The position numbers and the translations under genes are program-made. This document shows positions 53,656-63,237 of a stretch of 64,000 nucleotides of DNA, piece after piece (within the stretch, counting starts at the first letter, position 1; every line of letters starts with the position of its first letter). This DNA is from a bacterium (GTDB taxonomy: Bacteria > Planctomycetota > Planctomycetia > Kolteriales > Kolteriaceae), in assembly GCA_019748235.1 (NCBI GenBank), contig JAIEPU010000057.1, forward strand, positions 1 to 64,000, read 5' to 3'. Below the pieces are notes generated by a model. That model saw only the letters and a list, made by a program, of their open reading frames with translations, was not told the origin of the DNA and ran no database searches.

Positions 53656-54852
53656 TTATGGAGTCGCGACCGCTTCTTTCTTTTCTTCTGGCTTCGCGGT
53701 TGTTTTGCCGGCAGCGGGAGTGAACGCGAAATCGATCTCCGCAGGGAATTGATTCTTTTCGAGATAGGCCCGGTAGAAATCTTCACCTTTCAAGTACAAG
53801 CCGAGGAACGCGGTGCTGTAGGAATTGGTGATTTCAAAGACTTTATCGAGTGCTAAGTAATCGATGTCCGCATCAGGTTGGGTGACTCGTTTCCCCTTGC
53901 CGATTCCGTCTCCGAAGTCGGGTCGAAATTGACCCATGTCTGAGAAGCTGAAGTGTCCCGCATCCTTGATGAGGACGAAATACTTGTCCGCCTTGGCGTC
54001 ATCAAAATACTTCCTGGCTCGTGCATTTCCTTCATTGCCGATGGTCGCATCCTCTGCCGCTTGAAAGAGGAGCATCGGGACTTCTTCATTCACTCCGGGT
54101 CCAAATACCGGGGTCATGGGAATGATTGCTTTGACTCTCTTGTCGCTGTTGATCACCGCACCGGCCGTGTATCCGCCGAATGAATGCCCGGCGACCGCGA
54201 TCTGTTTGGAATCGATCTTGCCGGCAAATCGGCTGTCCTCTCCCTTGCCGTAACGGAGCATGGTATCGATGACAAAGCTAACGTCCTTTGGTCGATCGGC
54301 GGCGTGCTTTTCGCGTGCTTTTGAATTGTGAATCACGATCTTGTTATTCACAACGGTCGCGGCGGAGTTCCCGGTGTGATCGCATGAGGCGACAATGTAT
54401 CCATGCGACGCGATGTAGTCACACCAGAACGTGCTTTGGAATCGCATGCCGCCGTTTCCGTGAGAGAATACGATGAGCGGGAATTTTCCCTGGCGAACAC
54501 GGGCATCCCTCACCGCGAGATTCTTGTAACGGGCATCGATCTCCTCGATCTTTACCTTGAAGCCCGTTTTGACCGCAAGGAGAAGGCTCGGCACTTGCCC
54601 GCTGAAGAGGAAGTCGGACATTCTATTCTTGGGCAGGTCCTTTGCATCATCGGTGGCCGGATACCAAATCTCCGTCGGGATGGTGCGCGGGCCGTTGGTG
54701 GCCTCGTCTTGACGGGAGTGATCGACGAGTACGACCGTTGTTACGCCGACAGGAAACGGACCCAGCTTTGTTGGATCGGGCGGTGCTTCAGCGCGGCCTT
54801 GTGTGACGAGAACAAGCAAATAAATGAAAACGGCCGGTCGACAGAAATTCAC
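53656..54852 (-). CDS. Secreted alpha/beta hydrolase (PAF-acetylhydrolase/dienelactone-hydrolase-like)
   Basis: 398 residues with a signal peptide (FCRPAVFIYLLVLVTQGRAEA). VFSHGNGGMRFQSTF is the oxyanion region and AVAGHSFGGYTAG the nucleophile elbow with the catalytic Ser. A later Asp and DAGHFSFSD with the His complete a triad. The GTG at 54852 follows AGGAGGG; an ATG-like start at 54894 would put residues before the signal. It resembles the chlorophyllase/PAF-acetylhydrolase group of alpha/beta hydrolases; ester or lipid substrates are possible. Confidence 0.85.
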   Translation of the reverse strand: MNFCRPAVFIYLLVLVTQGRAEAPPDPTKLGPFPVGVTTVVLVDHSRQDEATNGPRTIPTEIWYPATDDAKDLPKNRMSDFLFSGQVPSLLLAVKTGFKVKIEEIDARYKNLAVRDARVRQGKFPLIVFSHGNGGMRFQSTFWCDYIASHGYIVASCDHTGNSAATVVNNKIVIHNSKAREKHAADRPKDVSFVIDTMLRYGKGEDSRFAGKIDSKQIAVAGHSFGGYTAGAVINSDKRVKAIIPMTPVFGPGVNEEVPMLLFQAAEDATIGNEGNARARKYFDDAKADKYFVLIKDAGHFSFSDMGQFRPDFGDGIGKGKRVTQPDADIDYLALDKVFEITNSYSTAFLGLYLKGEDFYRAYLEKNQFPAEIDFAFTPAAGKTTAKPEEKKEAVATP

Positions 54853-54946
54853 AGGACCCTCCTCGAATGACTTGTTGAAATCACGAACAATCAATGAACG
54901 CGAAATTTGGGTTTAAATTCTGTGATGGCGTCACTCAGATTCTGTC

Positions 54947-55960
54947 TCAGACGTTCACACCTTCACGAGTTGTGACCGAACGGCCTCTATAAATCCGATC
55001 GATTCGCTCTCGATTCATACCGAGTACTTTGTCAAACCGGCTGAGTTTCATTCCCTCGATTTCGGGACTCTTATCCGCCAAGCTCTCGATCATCTTCACA
55101 TCGCACACGACTTCGATGTCGACAATTAGCGATAGAATCGGACGCGTGAGCTGAATGAAGGTTCGGCGAGCCGCCGTTCGGGCGCGCAGATAAGCAAAGA
55201 TCACTAGCTGCGTCTCATCGTTGTTGATGGGATTGAAAAAGACCCAGATGCGATAACGGTCGCGACGTTCCTTGCCGTTCTTCGGATCGTTCCAGAATTG
55301 TTCGTAGATCGTATAGACTGGTGAAAAGTACGTGACCCAATCGTCCGTGAACGTATCTCCCGTCTTCAGTCCCGCCAGTTGTTGAACGATCCATGGAGTT
55401 TTCTTTTGCGGCCCCGTATTCACGACACGGACCGAGGCTTCATTTCCTTCGACAGTCGTTTTCACTTCGCTCATTCGAGACAGGTCATACCCGAAATTGG
55501 CATGCGTCGTAGGAGTGTGTTCAACCTCGGTAAAGTTATCGAGTACGACCTCGAGGGGAGCTTTGATAGCGTAAGGTTTGGCGCAGACGAACTCGTATCC
55601 CGCGGTATCGAATTTCGGGAGTTCCGCTTCCACTCCAGCGCTTTTGATCCAGATGAAGCCTTCGTTCACTGTAACGTCGTAGTGGCGGGCGCATGCCCGA
55701 AGTTTTGGAGTTCCTGGGCTCTCTGCCTCTCCTTCAATGTCGTAAGTCCAACCATGATAGCCGCACTGCAATCGTTCACCGACGACCGTTCCTTTGCTCA
55801 GGCTGGCTCGCCGATGAACACAGCAGTCGTCGATCGCGCCGATATTTCCAGAAGCCGTCCGAAAAAGGGTGATGTCCCTTCCCCCGAGCGTGATCTTTGT
55901 CGGTTTAGAAGAAAGTTTTGAAATGGATAGCACCGGATGCCAATGATCGAATAGGCCCAT
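54947..55960 (-). CDS. Rieske [2Fe-2S] aromatic-ring or pheophorbide-type oxygenase
   Basis: 337-residue oxygenase component. Rieske cluster ligands CVH (Cys47, His49) and CGYH (Cys66, His69). The mononuclear iron site is likely in VLDNFTEVEHTPTTHANFGYD (two His four residues apart). The family resembles PAO/vanillate-demethylase-type single-component oxygenases. The start at 55960 (GGGGGA four bases upstream) was preferred over 56074. It is divergent from an acetoacetate-decarboxylase-family gene, which suggests joint use. No ferredoxin or reductase gene is nearby. Confidence 0.88.
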   Translation of the reverse strand: MGLFDHWHPVLSISKLSSKPTKITLGGRDITLFRTASGNIGAIDDCCVHRRASLSKGTVVGERLQCGYHGWTYDIEGEAESPGTPKLRACARHYDVTVNEGFIWIKSAGVEAELPKFDTAGYEFVCAKPYAIKAPLEVVLDNFTEVEHTPTTHANFGYDLSRMSEVKTTVEGNEASVRVVNTGPQKKTPWIVQQLAGLKTGDTFTDDWVTYFSPVYTIYEQFWNDPKNGKERRDRYRIWVFFNPINNDETQLVIFAYLRARTAARRTFIQLTRPILSLIVDIEVVCDVKMIESLADKSPEIEGMKLSRFDKVLGMNRERIDRIYRGRSVTTREGVNV

Positions 55961-56132
55961 GATTCCCCCTTGTTCGACTTGCCCTAGCATCGTAACCGAC
56001 CCTGAATCGCCGCTCCATACATCAGACCGCGGAATCCTCACTTTCGAACTCGAAGCGGTGAGGTTACGATCCATAGAGAAGCTCCATACGTCCCCCGGGG
56101 TGTGGTAACGATCTCAAAGGGCATGGTCACGA

Positions 56133-56843
56133 ATGAATGTTCCCTATCCCTCAGCACCCTGGAATTTAGCCGGTTGCGGCGTCCAAACCTTGCAATGGGT
56201 CGACGTTCGCGATGTGCGGAAATTAGTTCCTCCCGAATTGTCCATCGTCCAGTTTCTGCCTGGGAAGACGCTCGGCGTGGTGGCCTTCGCGCATTACGGA
56301 CCTGGCTCGGTTCTGGAGTACGACGAATTGATCATCGCTCCCGCGGTTGTCCGGCAAGGTGCGAAGTTCGGCGTTTGGATCACGCACATTTATGTCGATC
56401 ACCCGGTCTCCCTGCATGGTGGTCGAGAGATTTGGGGGGTGCCGAAAGAACTCGCGACGTTTGAATGGCAAGATAATGGTGATTCCTCCCAAGTCGCCGC
56501 ACACGCACGTGGTCGAACCCTCGCGCGAGTCGAGGTTGATCGGCGCTGGTGGCTATTTAGAAAACGACTCCGATTTCCAACATTCAGTCAACGAGGGGAC
56601 AACATCATCCGTTTCGTCGGTGAGACGTCAGGAAGATTAGGCTGGGGGCGAGGCAAGGTCGAGATTCCCAAGGAAAGTCCGTTTCATTCGATTCGGATGA
56701 ATCGACCCTTCCTAACTCTCTGGCTGCAAGAGATGCAGCTTATTTGTGGCGAGCCGATGGAACTCGGCAAGACTGCGTTTGCCGAGGGAGTTGACCGTTG
56801 GATCATGCAGCCGGCGATGATGAAGGAAGACGCTCTCACTTAA
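56133..56843 (+). CDS. Acetoacetate decarboxylase-family protein
   Basis: 236 residues of the ADC superfamily. The Schiff-base Lys is at about 105 in GGREIWGVPKELA, in the position of the catalytic Lys of acetoacetate decarboxylase. HYGPGSVLEYDELIIAPAVV matches the cone-shaped ADC fold. Family members decarboxylate or carry out aldol/dehydratase chemistry on keto acids. It is divergent from the Rieske oxygenase gene (172 bases between the starts). Confidence 0.85.
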   Translation: MNVPYPSAPWNLAGCGVQTLQWVDVRDVRKLVPPELSIVQFLPGKTLGVVAFAHYGPGSVLEYDELIIAPAVVRQGAKFGVWITHIYVDHPVSLHGGREIWGVPKELATFEWQDNGDSSQVAAHARGRTLARVEVDRRWWLFRKRLRFPTFSQRGDNIIRFVGETSGRLGWGRGKVEIPKESPFHSIRMNRPFLTLWLQEMQLICGEPMELGKTAFAEGVDRWIMQPAMMKEDALT

Positions 56844-56887
56844 GGACTGGTTCGTACGTCGATTCAGCGATCAATTCGGCGATCGAC

Positions 56888-57142
56888 TCAGTCGTCCTCA
56901 CGTCGAACAGGAAGTGAGTCTCTTTTCTTCTGGTAAACGATCCAGCCGATCCAAGCGAAGCAAAGAAAAAAAGCAATCATGATGCTGAGGGGCCAGATGC
57001 CGTTCCATCCCATCGGAAGGATGACATAGACGAGGATCAAAACGGGAACGCCAATGCCGAACAAGATGGCGATACCGAGAAATGCTTGAACGAATGACAT
57101 CGTCATGTCAGTGTTCGAAGGCTTTCTCTCTTCCTCGTCCAT
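56888..57142 (-). CDS. Two-helix small membrane protein, function unknown
   Basis: 84 residues with an acidic N-terminus, two hydrophobic helices (FLGIAILFGIGVPVLILVYVIL and WPLSIMIAFFLCFAWIGWIVY) and a basic tail. AAGGA seven bases before the ATG supports it as a real gene. No family recognised. Confidence 0.65.
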   Translation of the reverse strand: MDEEERKPSNTDMTMSFVQAFLGIAILFGIGVPVLILVYVILPMGWNGIWPLSIMIAFFLCFAWIGWIVYQKKRDSLPVRREDD

Positions 57143-57303
57143 GTCTCGATCCTTTTACTGCCGATCTTCAATTTGCATGCTTCTCGCTTAGCGGCGGACG
57201 TTGCCAATGCATTCTCGCAAACAGCAATCGCTAAAGTTGCACGCAACGTCCCAATTAAGTTAGTAACACGCATTACCCATCGCAAAGGTGCGACAACAGG
57301 TAC

Positions 57304-58998
57304 TTATTCAGTCTTCTTTGCCGTCTCATTCTTTGGAGTGATCGGAACGACAGGAAGTAGTAATCGAGATCCATTTGCTCCACCGAGATGAACGGTATTG
57401 TGAGCGACTTTCGCGTCTTCATATCCTTCGATCTGTTCCCACGTATTCGTGTGCGGCTCAAAGCGAGGACTATTCGTGCTTTGAATATGAAGGGCGAGTC
57501 GATGTCCTTTGTTCACGACGAGCGCCGTCGTGCCGATATTGATGCGAAGCGGATACGTTTTTCCGGCCTCTGCCTTTTGGGGCCGATCGAACCCCTCTCG
57601 AAAACGAAGACGCATCGCCTGGTCCAGAACGAGTGCTTCGTAGCCGTCGGGGTAGATGTCGACGAATTTGGCGACGAAGTCAGTGTCGGGCGCATCTGTG
57701 GATACGAGCAAGTCGGCATAGATTCTTCCGATGATGGCGGTCGATTCGGTAAGCGGATCCGTCTCGAAGCGTAGGACGTCCTTTCGATTCTTCGTTTCTC
57801 GCTGATCCATTGGTCCGCGTGACAGAAACAGATTGTTGCCTCCGAGCGTCGTCACCGGATTATGAGGATCGGAATCGTATGAGACCGTCGACTCCTTCCC
57901 GGGTGCTAGGTGTCCAAGGACACCGTTTTCACCGAGCCAGAGCGTTTCCGTCTTTCCCTTGGGAGGCCACACGTCGGTGGTTCGCCATTCGTTTCCTGGA
58001 GCCGATTTTTCCACGGTATCGCCCATCAGGAAATAGCGGACGGCAGGCTCAGATTCGATTCCATTCTCTTTCCCCTTAAGCCAGTGATCGAACCACCGTC
58101 CGACCGCTTCGAGATCTGGTTTGCTAGCTTCTTTCGGATAACTGAGCTTGCCGTTAAGGGGAAAGTGGCCGAATGCGCCGACCACAAGTTTTTGATTTCC
58201 TTTTGCTAAACCCGAACCGTGCTGTTGTAGACCCTCGAAGTTTTCGATGCCGCTTTCGACGAAGCAGTCGTACCAGCCGCAAACATTGAACGTCGGAATG
58301 TGCACGTCGGTGTAATGTCGTTGCATGTCCATTCCGATGGCTTCGTCATCGTAGACACCAAGTCTGGGCCGAAGCGTGTCGGTGAAGGGATGGCCGAGCA
58401 GTTTGAACCACCGCTCGTTCAAATCTTTGAGAAACACTCCCCCCGAGTACGACCCGAATCGAAAGTCACATCCGTGGGCAACGACCACGAAGGTGCAAAC
58501 GAGCTTCGGAGGATGGGACATGGCGGCGAAGTTGGCGAGGATACCGCTTGCCGACACGCCGAACATTCCAATCTTGCCGTCACACCACGGTTGCTCGCCG
58601 ATCCACGCGATCGTGTCGAAGCCGTCCCCCTTTTCATGTTTGAACGATCCGAAGACTCCTTCACTTCCTCCCGTGCCGCGCGTGTCCTGAACGACATGGG
58701 CATACCCCATCGCGGTGAAGTCGATCGGCGCTGCTCCAAGGCCGGCCGTCTCCTTGCCGTACGGCGTCCGGGTCAAAATGACCGGCCACGGTCCTTTTCC
58801 TTCAGGCAAGGTGATCAGCGTGGCGAGTGGTGTGCCGTCGCGCATCTTGATCTTGTTCTCAAAACGGCGTTCGGGTGGGATGACTTTCGACTTCCCCAGT
58901 AAAACGTCCCGTAAATTCTGGGCTTGGGCCGGCAAAGAACTGATGATCAAAGCGGTGAGCGCGAGAACTGAGGTCCGGACATTGGCTCGATGCGACAT
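57304..58998 (-). CDS. Secreted CocE/NonD-type hydrolase (X-Pro dipeptidyl-peptidase-like)
   Basis: 564 residues with a signal peptide (VLALTALIISSLPAQAQ). N-terminal alpha/beta hydrolase with KIKMRDGTPLATLITLPEG and PVILTRTPYGK, GTGGSEG, and the nucleophile in GMFGVSASGILANF. The C-terminal jelly-roll domain is typical of X-Pro dipeptidyl-peptidases and cocaine esterase (WRTTDVWPPKGKTETLWLGENG, GHRLALHIQSTNSPRF). The ATG at 58998 has GGAG seven bases upstream. Whether it is a peptidase or an esterase cannot be told. Confidence 0.92.
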   Translation of the reverse strand: MSHRANVRTSVLALTALIISSLPAQAQNLRDVLLGKSKVIPPERRFENKIKMRDGTPLATLITLPEGKGPWPVILTRTPYGKETAGLGAAPIDFTAMGYAHVVQDTRGTGGSEGVFGSFKHEKGDGFDTIAWIGEQPWCDGKIGMFGVSASGILANFAAMSHPPKLVCTFVVVAHGCDFRFGSYSGGVFLKDLNERWFKLLGHPFTDTLRPRLGVYDDEAIGMDMQRHYTDVHIPTFNVCGWYDCFVESGIENFEGLQQHGSGLAKGNQKLVVGAFGHFPLNGKLSYPKEASKPDLEAVGRWFDHWLKGKENGIESEPAVRYFLMGDTVEKSAPGNEWRTTDVWPPKGKTETLWLGENGVLGHLAPGKESTVSYDSDPHNPVTTLGGNNLFLSRGPMDQRETKNRKDVLRFETDPLTESTAIIGRIYADLLVSTDAPDTDFVAKFVDIYPDGYEALVLDQAMRLRFREGFDRPQKAEAGKTYPLRINIGTTALVVNKGHRLALHIQSTNSPRFEPHTNTWEQIEGYEDAKVAHNTVHLGGANGSRLLLPVVPITPKNETAKKTE

Positions 58999-59173
58999 GC
59001 AATGACTCCACCATGATCGATTGGGATATACCAATCATGATAACATCAGGCGTTCACGACAAGAGGCTCTCGACGTAACCCGTCGTAAGTCTTTCCTCTT
59101 CATCGTCTCTTCTGTGGAATAAAGGAATTTGAGATAGTTCAGAGCGCATCGGTGCGCGAGGGAGTCAACCAAT

Positions 59174-59902
59174 TTGAGCGCGGATTCGACTCATCAACAG
59201 CAAGATATGATCAACCAACAACAGCTGGAAGCCAGCCGCCACGCGGTTGAGCAAGCGGTGCTCGACCTTTGCAAGGTGGTTGACTCGTTGAGCAGTGTTT
59301 CGTCGGAGCGCCAGGAGCATTACCGGGTGACCATCTTCGGCTCAGCAAGACTGACGCCTGATCATCCGATTTACTCTGATGTCAGACGGCTCGCGGCGGA
59401 ACTCGCGGCCATGGGTTGTGACATTGTCACGGGCGGCGGTCCAGGTCTCATGCAAGCGGCGAATGAAGGTGAGTCAATCGGCGATCTTCAACATAAAACG
59501 CGATCCTACGGTCTGAGAATCGACCTCGCGTTTGAGCAGGCCACGAATCCTTATGTGGAGCACATGTATCAGCACGGCACCTTCTTTTCCCGATTGCACC
59601 ACTTCGTGCATATGTCGAGCGCTTATGTCGTCGTCCCCGGAGGCATTGGAACAACGCTTGAACTGATGTTGGTTTGGCAGTTGCTTCAAGTTCGAAAGCT
59701 TCATGGAACCCCCCTCATTCTCGTGGGGACGATGTGGCGCGGCTTGGTGGAATGGGCCAAGGAGACGATGACCAGCACGATCCCTATGCTTGCCGATCAA
59801 AAGGATGTGGAGATTCCTCAATATGTGGAGACCATCGACCAAGCGATTGCCTTAATTCGGGATGATTACCTTCGTTGGGAAAGCACCGCTCCTGTCCAAT
59901 AA
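59174..59902 (+). CDS. LOG-family nucleotide phosphoribohydrolase-like protein
   Basis: 242 residues of the LOG/YvdD (TIGR00730-like) family, often misnamed lysine decarboxylase. Motifs GGGPGLMQAANEG and VVPGGIGTTLELMLVWQLLQ carry the conserved PGGxGTxxE. Family members hydrolyse nucleoside 5'-monophosphates to ribose 5-phosphate and base. The first 40 residues are extra and helical. TTG start nine bases after GGGAG. Confidence 0.88.
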   Translation: MSADSTHQQQDMINQQQLEASRHAVEQAVLDLCKVVDSLSSVSSERQEHYRVTIFGSARLTPDHPIYSDVRRLAAELAAMGCDIVTGGGPGLMQAANEGESIGDLQHKTRSYGLRIDLAFEQATNPYVEHMYQHGTFFSRLHHFVHMSSAYVVVPGGIGTTLELMLVWQLLQVRKLHGTPLILVGTMWRGLVEWAKETMTSTIPMLADQKDVEIPQYVETIDQAIALIRDDYLRWESTAPVQ

Positions 59903-60093
59903 GAGATCGACGTGACATGCGGGCCGTTTCAATGAGAGTCGTTCACGAAGTTTGACCGAACGGGGGCAAAATCCAATTCTGACGGAAACGGTCAATGATC
60001 CCCGGTTGTCGAAATTGCTTGAGGGTTCTAGGCTAAAAGCAGGCAGAAAATAGCGTCAGAAAAGCGCACGTTTGCATTGGAAGGGTATCGGCG

Positions 60094-61071
60094 ATGGCCA
60101 ATGAGCTGGAACAGTTGCGATCGATGACCACTGTGGTCGCGGACACAGGTGAAATCGAATCGATCAAAGCGTACAAGCCACAAGATGCGACGACAAATCC
60201 CTCGTTGCTTTTGGCCGCCGCTCAAATGCCCGCTTATCAGTCGCTCGTCGATGAAGCCGTTTCCTATGGCGAATCACAACCCGGATCGAGTGAAGACCGC
60301 TTATCCGCTTGCATTGAGAAACTCTTCGTGATTTTCGGACTCGAGATTCTGAAGATTATTCCTGGCCGAGTCTCCACGGAGGTGGATGCCCGTTACAGCT
60401 TCAGCACGGAAGCGACGATCAATAAAGCGAAGCGATTCATCGATCTTTACAAGAAGTCGGGAATCGACCGCGAGCGAATCCTCATCAAGATCGCATCCAC
60501 TTGGGAAGGTATCCGCGCGGCGGAAGTTCTCGAGAAGGAAGGGATCCACTGCAACATGACGCTCCTCTTCGGCCTAGGTCAAGCGATTGCCTGTGCCGAG
60601 GCGAAGGCCACCCTCATTTCTCCGTTTGTCGGGCGAATTCTTGATTGGTATCTCAAGGACCTTGGCGTTGATTCCATCGCGCCTCAGGAAGATCCAGGCG
60701 TAAAGTCCGTGTCCAAGATTTACAACTATTACAAGAAGTTCGGCTACAAGACCGAGGTGATGGGCGCGAGCTTCCGCAATGCCGGTGAAATTCGCGAACT
60801 CGCTGGTTGTGATCTTCTCACCATTGCACCGAAACTCCTCGATGAATTGCAGAAGGGTAACGGAACGCTGACAAGGAAGTTAGACGCTTCCAAAGCACAA
60901 AAGGAAGAGATTGAAAAAATCTCGATGAATGAAGAGATGTTCCGCTGGATGCTGAATGAAGATGCGATGGCGACTGAAAAGCTTGCCGACGGCATTCGTC
61001 GATTCAATGCGGATTCTGACAAACTTCGAGCCTATGTTCGCAAACGATTTGAAGCGGCCGTGAAGGCCTGA
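60094..61071 (+). CDS. tal: Transaldolase
   Basis: Transfers a dihydroxyacetone unit between sugar phosphates in the non-oxidative pentose phosphate pathway. 325 residues closely matching the TalB class: [20 protein letters not shown], and [25 protein letters not shown], whose Lys132 is the Schiff-base Lys at the same position as E. coli TalB. ATG start eight bases after GAAGGG. Followed by an inverted repeat and a terminator. Confidence 0.96.
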   Translation: MANELEQLRSMTTVVADTGEIESIKAYKPQDATTNPSLLLAAAQMPAYQSLVDEAVSYGESQPGSSEDRLSACIEKLFVIFGLEILKIIPGRVSTEVDARYSFSTEATINKAKRFIDLYKKSGIDRERILIKIASTWEGIRAAEVLEKEGIHCNMTLLFGLGQAIACAEAKATLISPFVGRILDWYLKDLGVDSIAPQEDPGVKSVSKIYNYYKKFGYKTEVMGASFRNAGEIRELAGCDLLTIAPKLLDELQKGNGTLTRKLDASKAQKEEIEKISMNEEMFRWMLNEDAMATEKLADGIRRFNADSDKLRAYVRKRFEAAVKA

Positions 61072-61088
61072 TCGTTCGAGCGAACGAT
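61071..61088. other. Inverted repeat at the transaldolase stop
   Basis: ATCGTTCG-AG-CGAACGAT, an 8-2-8 repeat whose first base overlaps the stop codon. It may help end or process the transcript together with the stronger hairpin at 61115-61143. Confidence 0.4.
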
Positions 61089-61114
61089 TGTGCATCAAAG
61101 CAAGAAGCGACGAC

Positions 61115-61143
61115 GGGGCGTCTCCAACGTTGGGAGACGCCCC
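61115..61143 (+). terminator. Terminator-like hairpin after transaldolase
   Basis: Perfect 11-bp GC-rich stem GGGGCGTCTCC / GGAGACGCCCC with a 7-base loop, followed by GCCTCGTTT. The T run is short but the stem is strong. Confidence 0.65.
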
Positions 61144-61457
61144 GCCTCGTTTAACGGCGGCCCATTCGGATGGATGACCTCCTCAGGATGAGCCGAAGCC
61201 CATTCCCCATCTCGAATGGAGCCGCCAGAGCGTGGCACTAATGAGCAGAGCCAACCACTCATCAGCGGTAATTGATTGTTAGAGTGTGACACCTTACCAC
61301 GAGTGAACGTGCGATTGCTCGTGTTTCAGTTAGTACATTTTCGGGCATTTGAAGGAACACATTGATTTGATTGGGCGACGATGATTGTAACCAGCAACTA
61401 CTGGTGACATCAAATAAGATCTCGATGATTTTTGCCGGATACTCTCCAGGATTAGCC
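61144..61457. other. Intergenic region, no gene seen
   Basis: About 310 bases between the transaldolase terminator and the convergent alpha/beta hydrolase stop. AT-richer than its surroundings, no SD-linked frame of protein-like composition. Confidence 0.35.
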
Positions 61458-62366
61458 TCATTTCGACTTTGTCGCCGATGACTTGTGTGCTCGCAGGAAT
61501 TTCGCGATTTCCTCTCGGAATTTAGGATCGAATACTGCTCCCATGTGTCCTTCACCGGGAATATCGACGGCCGTGACATCGGGCATCGTCGATCGAAGCT
61601 CATTGATACTTCCAATCGGATCGACCGAACCCACAATCGAGAGCACCGGAACTTTATTTCGTTTGAGATCAGCCTCACTCACTTCGAGTGACAACATCCC
61701 ACGGCTCACGGCGGCGAGCGCCTTCCGATCATTGGCCATCGAAACGACCATATTGGCAATCCGGACATCTCGCGGCGAACGGGCCGCTTGATCGGTAGGG
61801 GTTAATCGTTGCAGCAGAGGGCCAACTCCTTCCTCCGATTCCAATCCATCCGCCAGCTTCTCACGAAACGAAAGCCACTCGGGCGTCGCACGAAGCCAGC
61901 CCATTCCACCGACCACTGCGGAAATCGCTCGCTCGGGGTGTGAGGTAACGAACTTCAACGTGATCGCGCCCCCCATCGAATAACCGACGATGTGCGCCTT
62001 TTCAATTTTCAAGTGATCCATCAGGCGGAGGACATCCTCCACCATCACGAGCCCATATTGATTCGGATCGTGAGGCTTGCCGCTCTTGCCGTGCCCACGA
62101 TTGTCGATCGCAATCACGCGGAAGTCCGGTGTCAAACTCTGAAGCATTTTGGGCGCGATCCATTGGAAATGGTGATTGATCGCAAACCCGTGAATCAGAA
62201 TCACCGGTTCTCCCTGTCCGACGTCGACGTAGGCAATGGGGACGCCGGCAGACTCGAAGAACTTCAACTCCTCCGCCGCATCAATCGATGGAGTCGTCGT
62301 GAGAAGATAGGTAACAACGAGGCTAAGCGTTATCACAGAATAAATGGAGCAACCGAGCGATTTCAT
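61458..62366 (-). CDS. Secreted alpha/beta-fold hydrolase
   Basis: 302 residues with a signal peptide (SVITLSLVVTYLLTTTPSIDA). Classic hydrolase motifs: VILIHGFAINHHFQW (oxyanion HG), IDNRGHGKSGKP, HIVGYSMGGAITLKF (Ser nucleophile) and IPGEGHMGAVFD (catalytic His). Closest in pattern to haloalkane-dehalogenase/esterase-like 3-oxoadipate enol-lactonase relatives. The ATG at 62366 overlaps the stop of the upstream DUF1080 gene (ATGA), so the two are coupled; AAGGA supports it. Confidence 0.88.
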   Translation of the reverse strand: MKSLGCSIYSVITLSLVVTYLLTTTPSIDAAEELKFFESAGVPIAYVDVGQGEPVILIHGFAINHHFQWIAPKMLQSLTPDFRVIAIDNRGHGKSGKPHDPNQYGLVMVEDVLRLMDHLKIEKAHIVGYSMGGAITLKFVTSHPERAISAVVGGMGWLRATPEWLSFREKLADGLESEEGVGPLLQRLTPTDQAARSPRDVRIANMVVSMANDRKALAAVSRGMLSLEVSEADLKRNKVPVLSIVGSVDPIGSINELRSTMPDVTAVDIPGEGHMGAVFDPKFREEIAKFLRAHKSSATKSK

Positions 62367-63034
62367 GAATCCTTCTCTTCCTCTTCGGGTTGTTCTTTCC
62401 GCTCTTCGGGTGTCAGTTCGCGGATTTTGATGTCTTTGATCAGAGCGGCCGTTCGCCAAGTGGAAAGACCAAGCGGTCGTGAAAGGTTCACATCGGGGCG
62501 GACGCTGATCACTCGATCCTTGATTTCAGCATTTACGACTCGCTTGTCGTCGAGCCATGCTTGAATGCGTGTCGGCTGCACACGAAGTCGGATTTTGTAC
62601 CAAGTGTCGTTGTCGAAGTTATGCCAGGAAGAGGTTTCATTATTGGACGCATCTCGTCCATCGATACAAGATAAACCGACGAGTCCGCCCCCCCAACCCC
62701 CAACAATGAGCGAGCAGTGACTCTTCTCGACGGGAAACGTCAGTCCGCAGAAAAAATCTCCCCCACGGACCCGCTTGGCTTTCAACGAAACTTCGTAGTT
62801 GGATGTCGGTAATCTCTCCCCCTGCTCCAGTGTCACCCCCGTCATGTCCCCTCCCATCTCGAGGAGTATTCCTCCATCCTCGACCATCACTTCTCCTTGG
62901 CCGCCGAAGTCAGTGATTTTCCAACCGCTCAGACTTTTTCCATCGAAAAGAGGAACTTCTTTCATCCCCTTTTCAGGTTCGGCAAGGGGAATGAACGACA
63001 GCATGAAAGTGACTAAAATGGTGCTTGGGGCCAT
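62363..63034 (-). CDS. DUF1080 (3-keto-disaccharide hydrolase-like) secreted protein
   Basis: 223 residues with a signal peptide and the concanavalin-like DUF1080 domain: VPLFDGKSLSGWKITDF, NYEVSLKAKRVRGGDFFCGLTFP, WYKIRLRVQPTRIQAWLDDKRVV. The family is abundant in Planctomycetes; characterised members hydrolyse 3-keto-glycosides. An acidic tail (EEEEKDS) ends the protein. Coupled to the downstream hydrolase gene. ATG start eight bases after AGG. Confidence 0.85.
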   Translation of the reverse strand: MAPSTILVTFMLSFIPLAEPEKGMKEVPLFDGKSLSGWKITDFGGQGEVMVEDGGILLEMGGDMTGVTLEQGERLPTSNYEVSLKAKRVRGGDFFCGLTFPVEKSHCSLIVGGWGGGLVGLSCIDGRDASNNETSSWHNFDNDTWYKIRLRVQPTRIQAWLDDKRVVNAEIKDRVISVRPDVNLSRPLGLSTWRTAALIKDIKIRELTPEERKEQPEEEEKDS

Positions 63035-63237
63035 GAGATTTACCTGAATTGGAGGAATCGACTGGACGGCAGCTTAGCAGATTCTTGATCAGTCAGAAGA
63101 GAGTTTCTTTTCCGGGATATCGCAACGGTAAAATATCCGAAGAGGTTAGCAGAGAAGGACGGTAGACTCAGACGGTTCTGACGGGCGGACATATATTCAG
63201 TAAATGAAGGAAATGTCTGGCCCAAAGGAGTAAGTGC

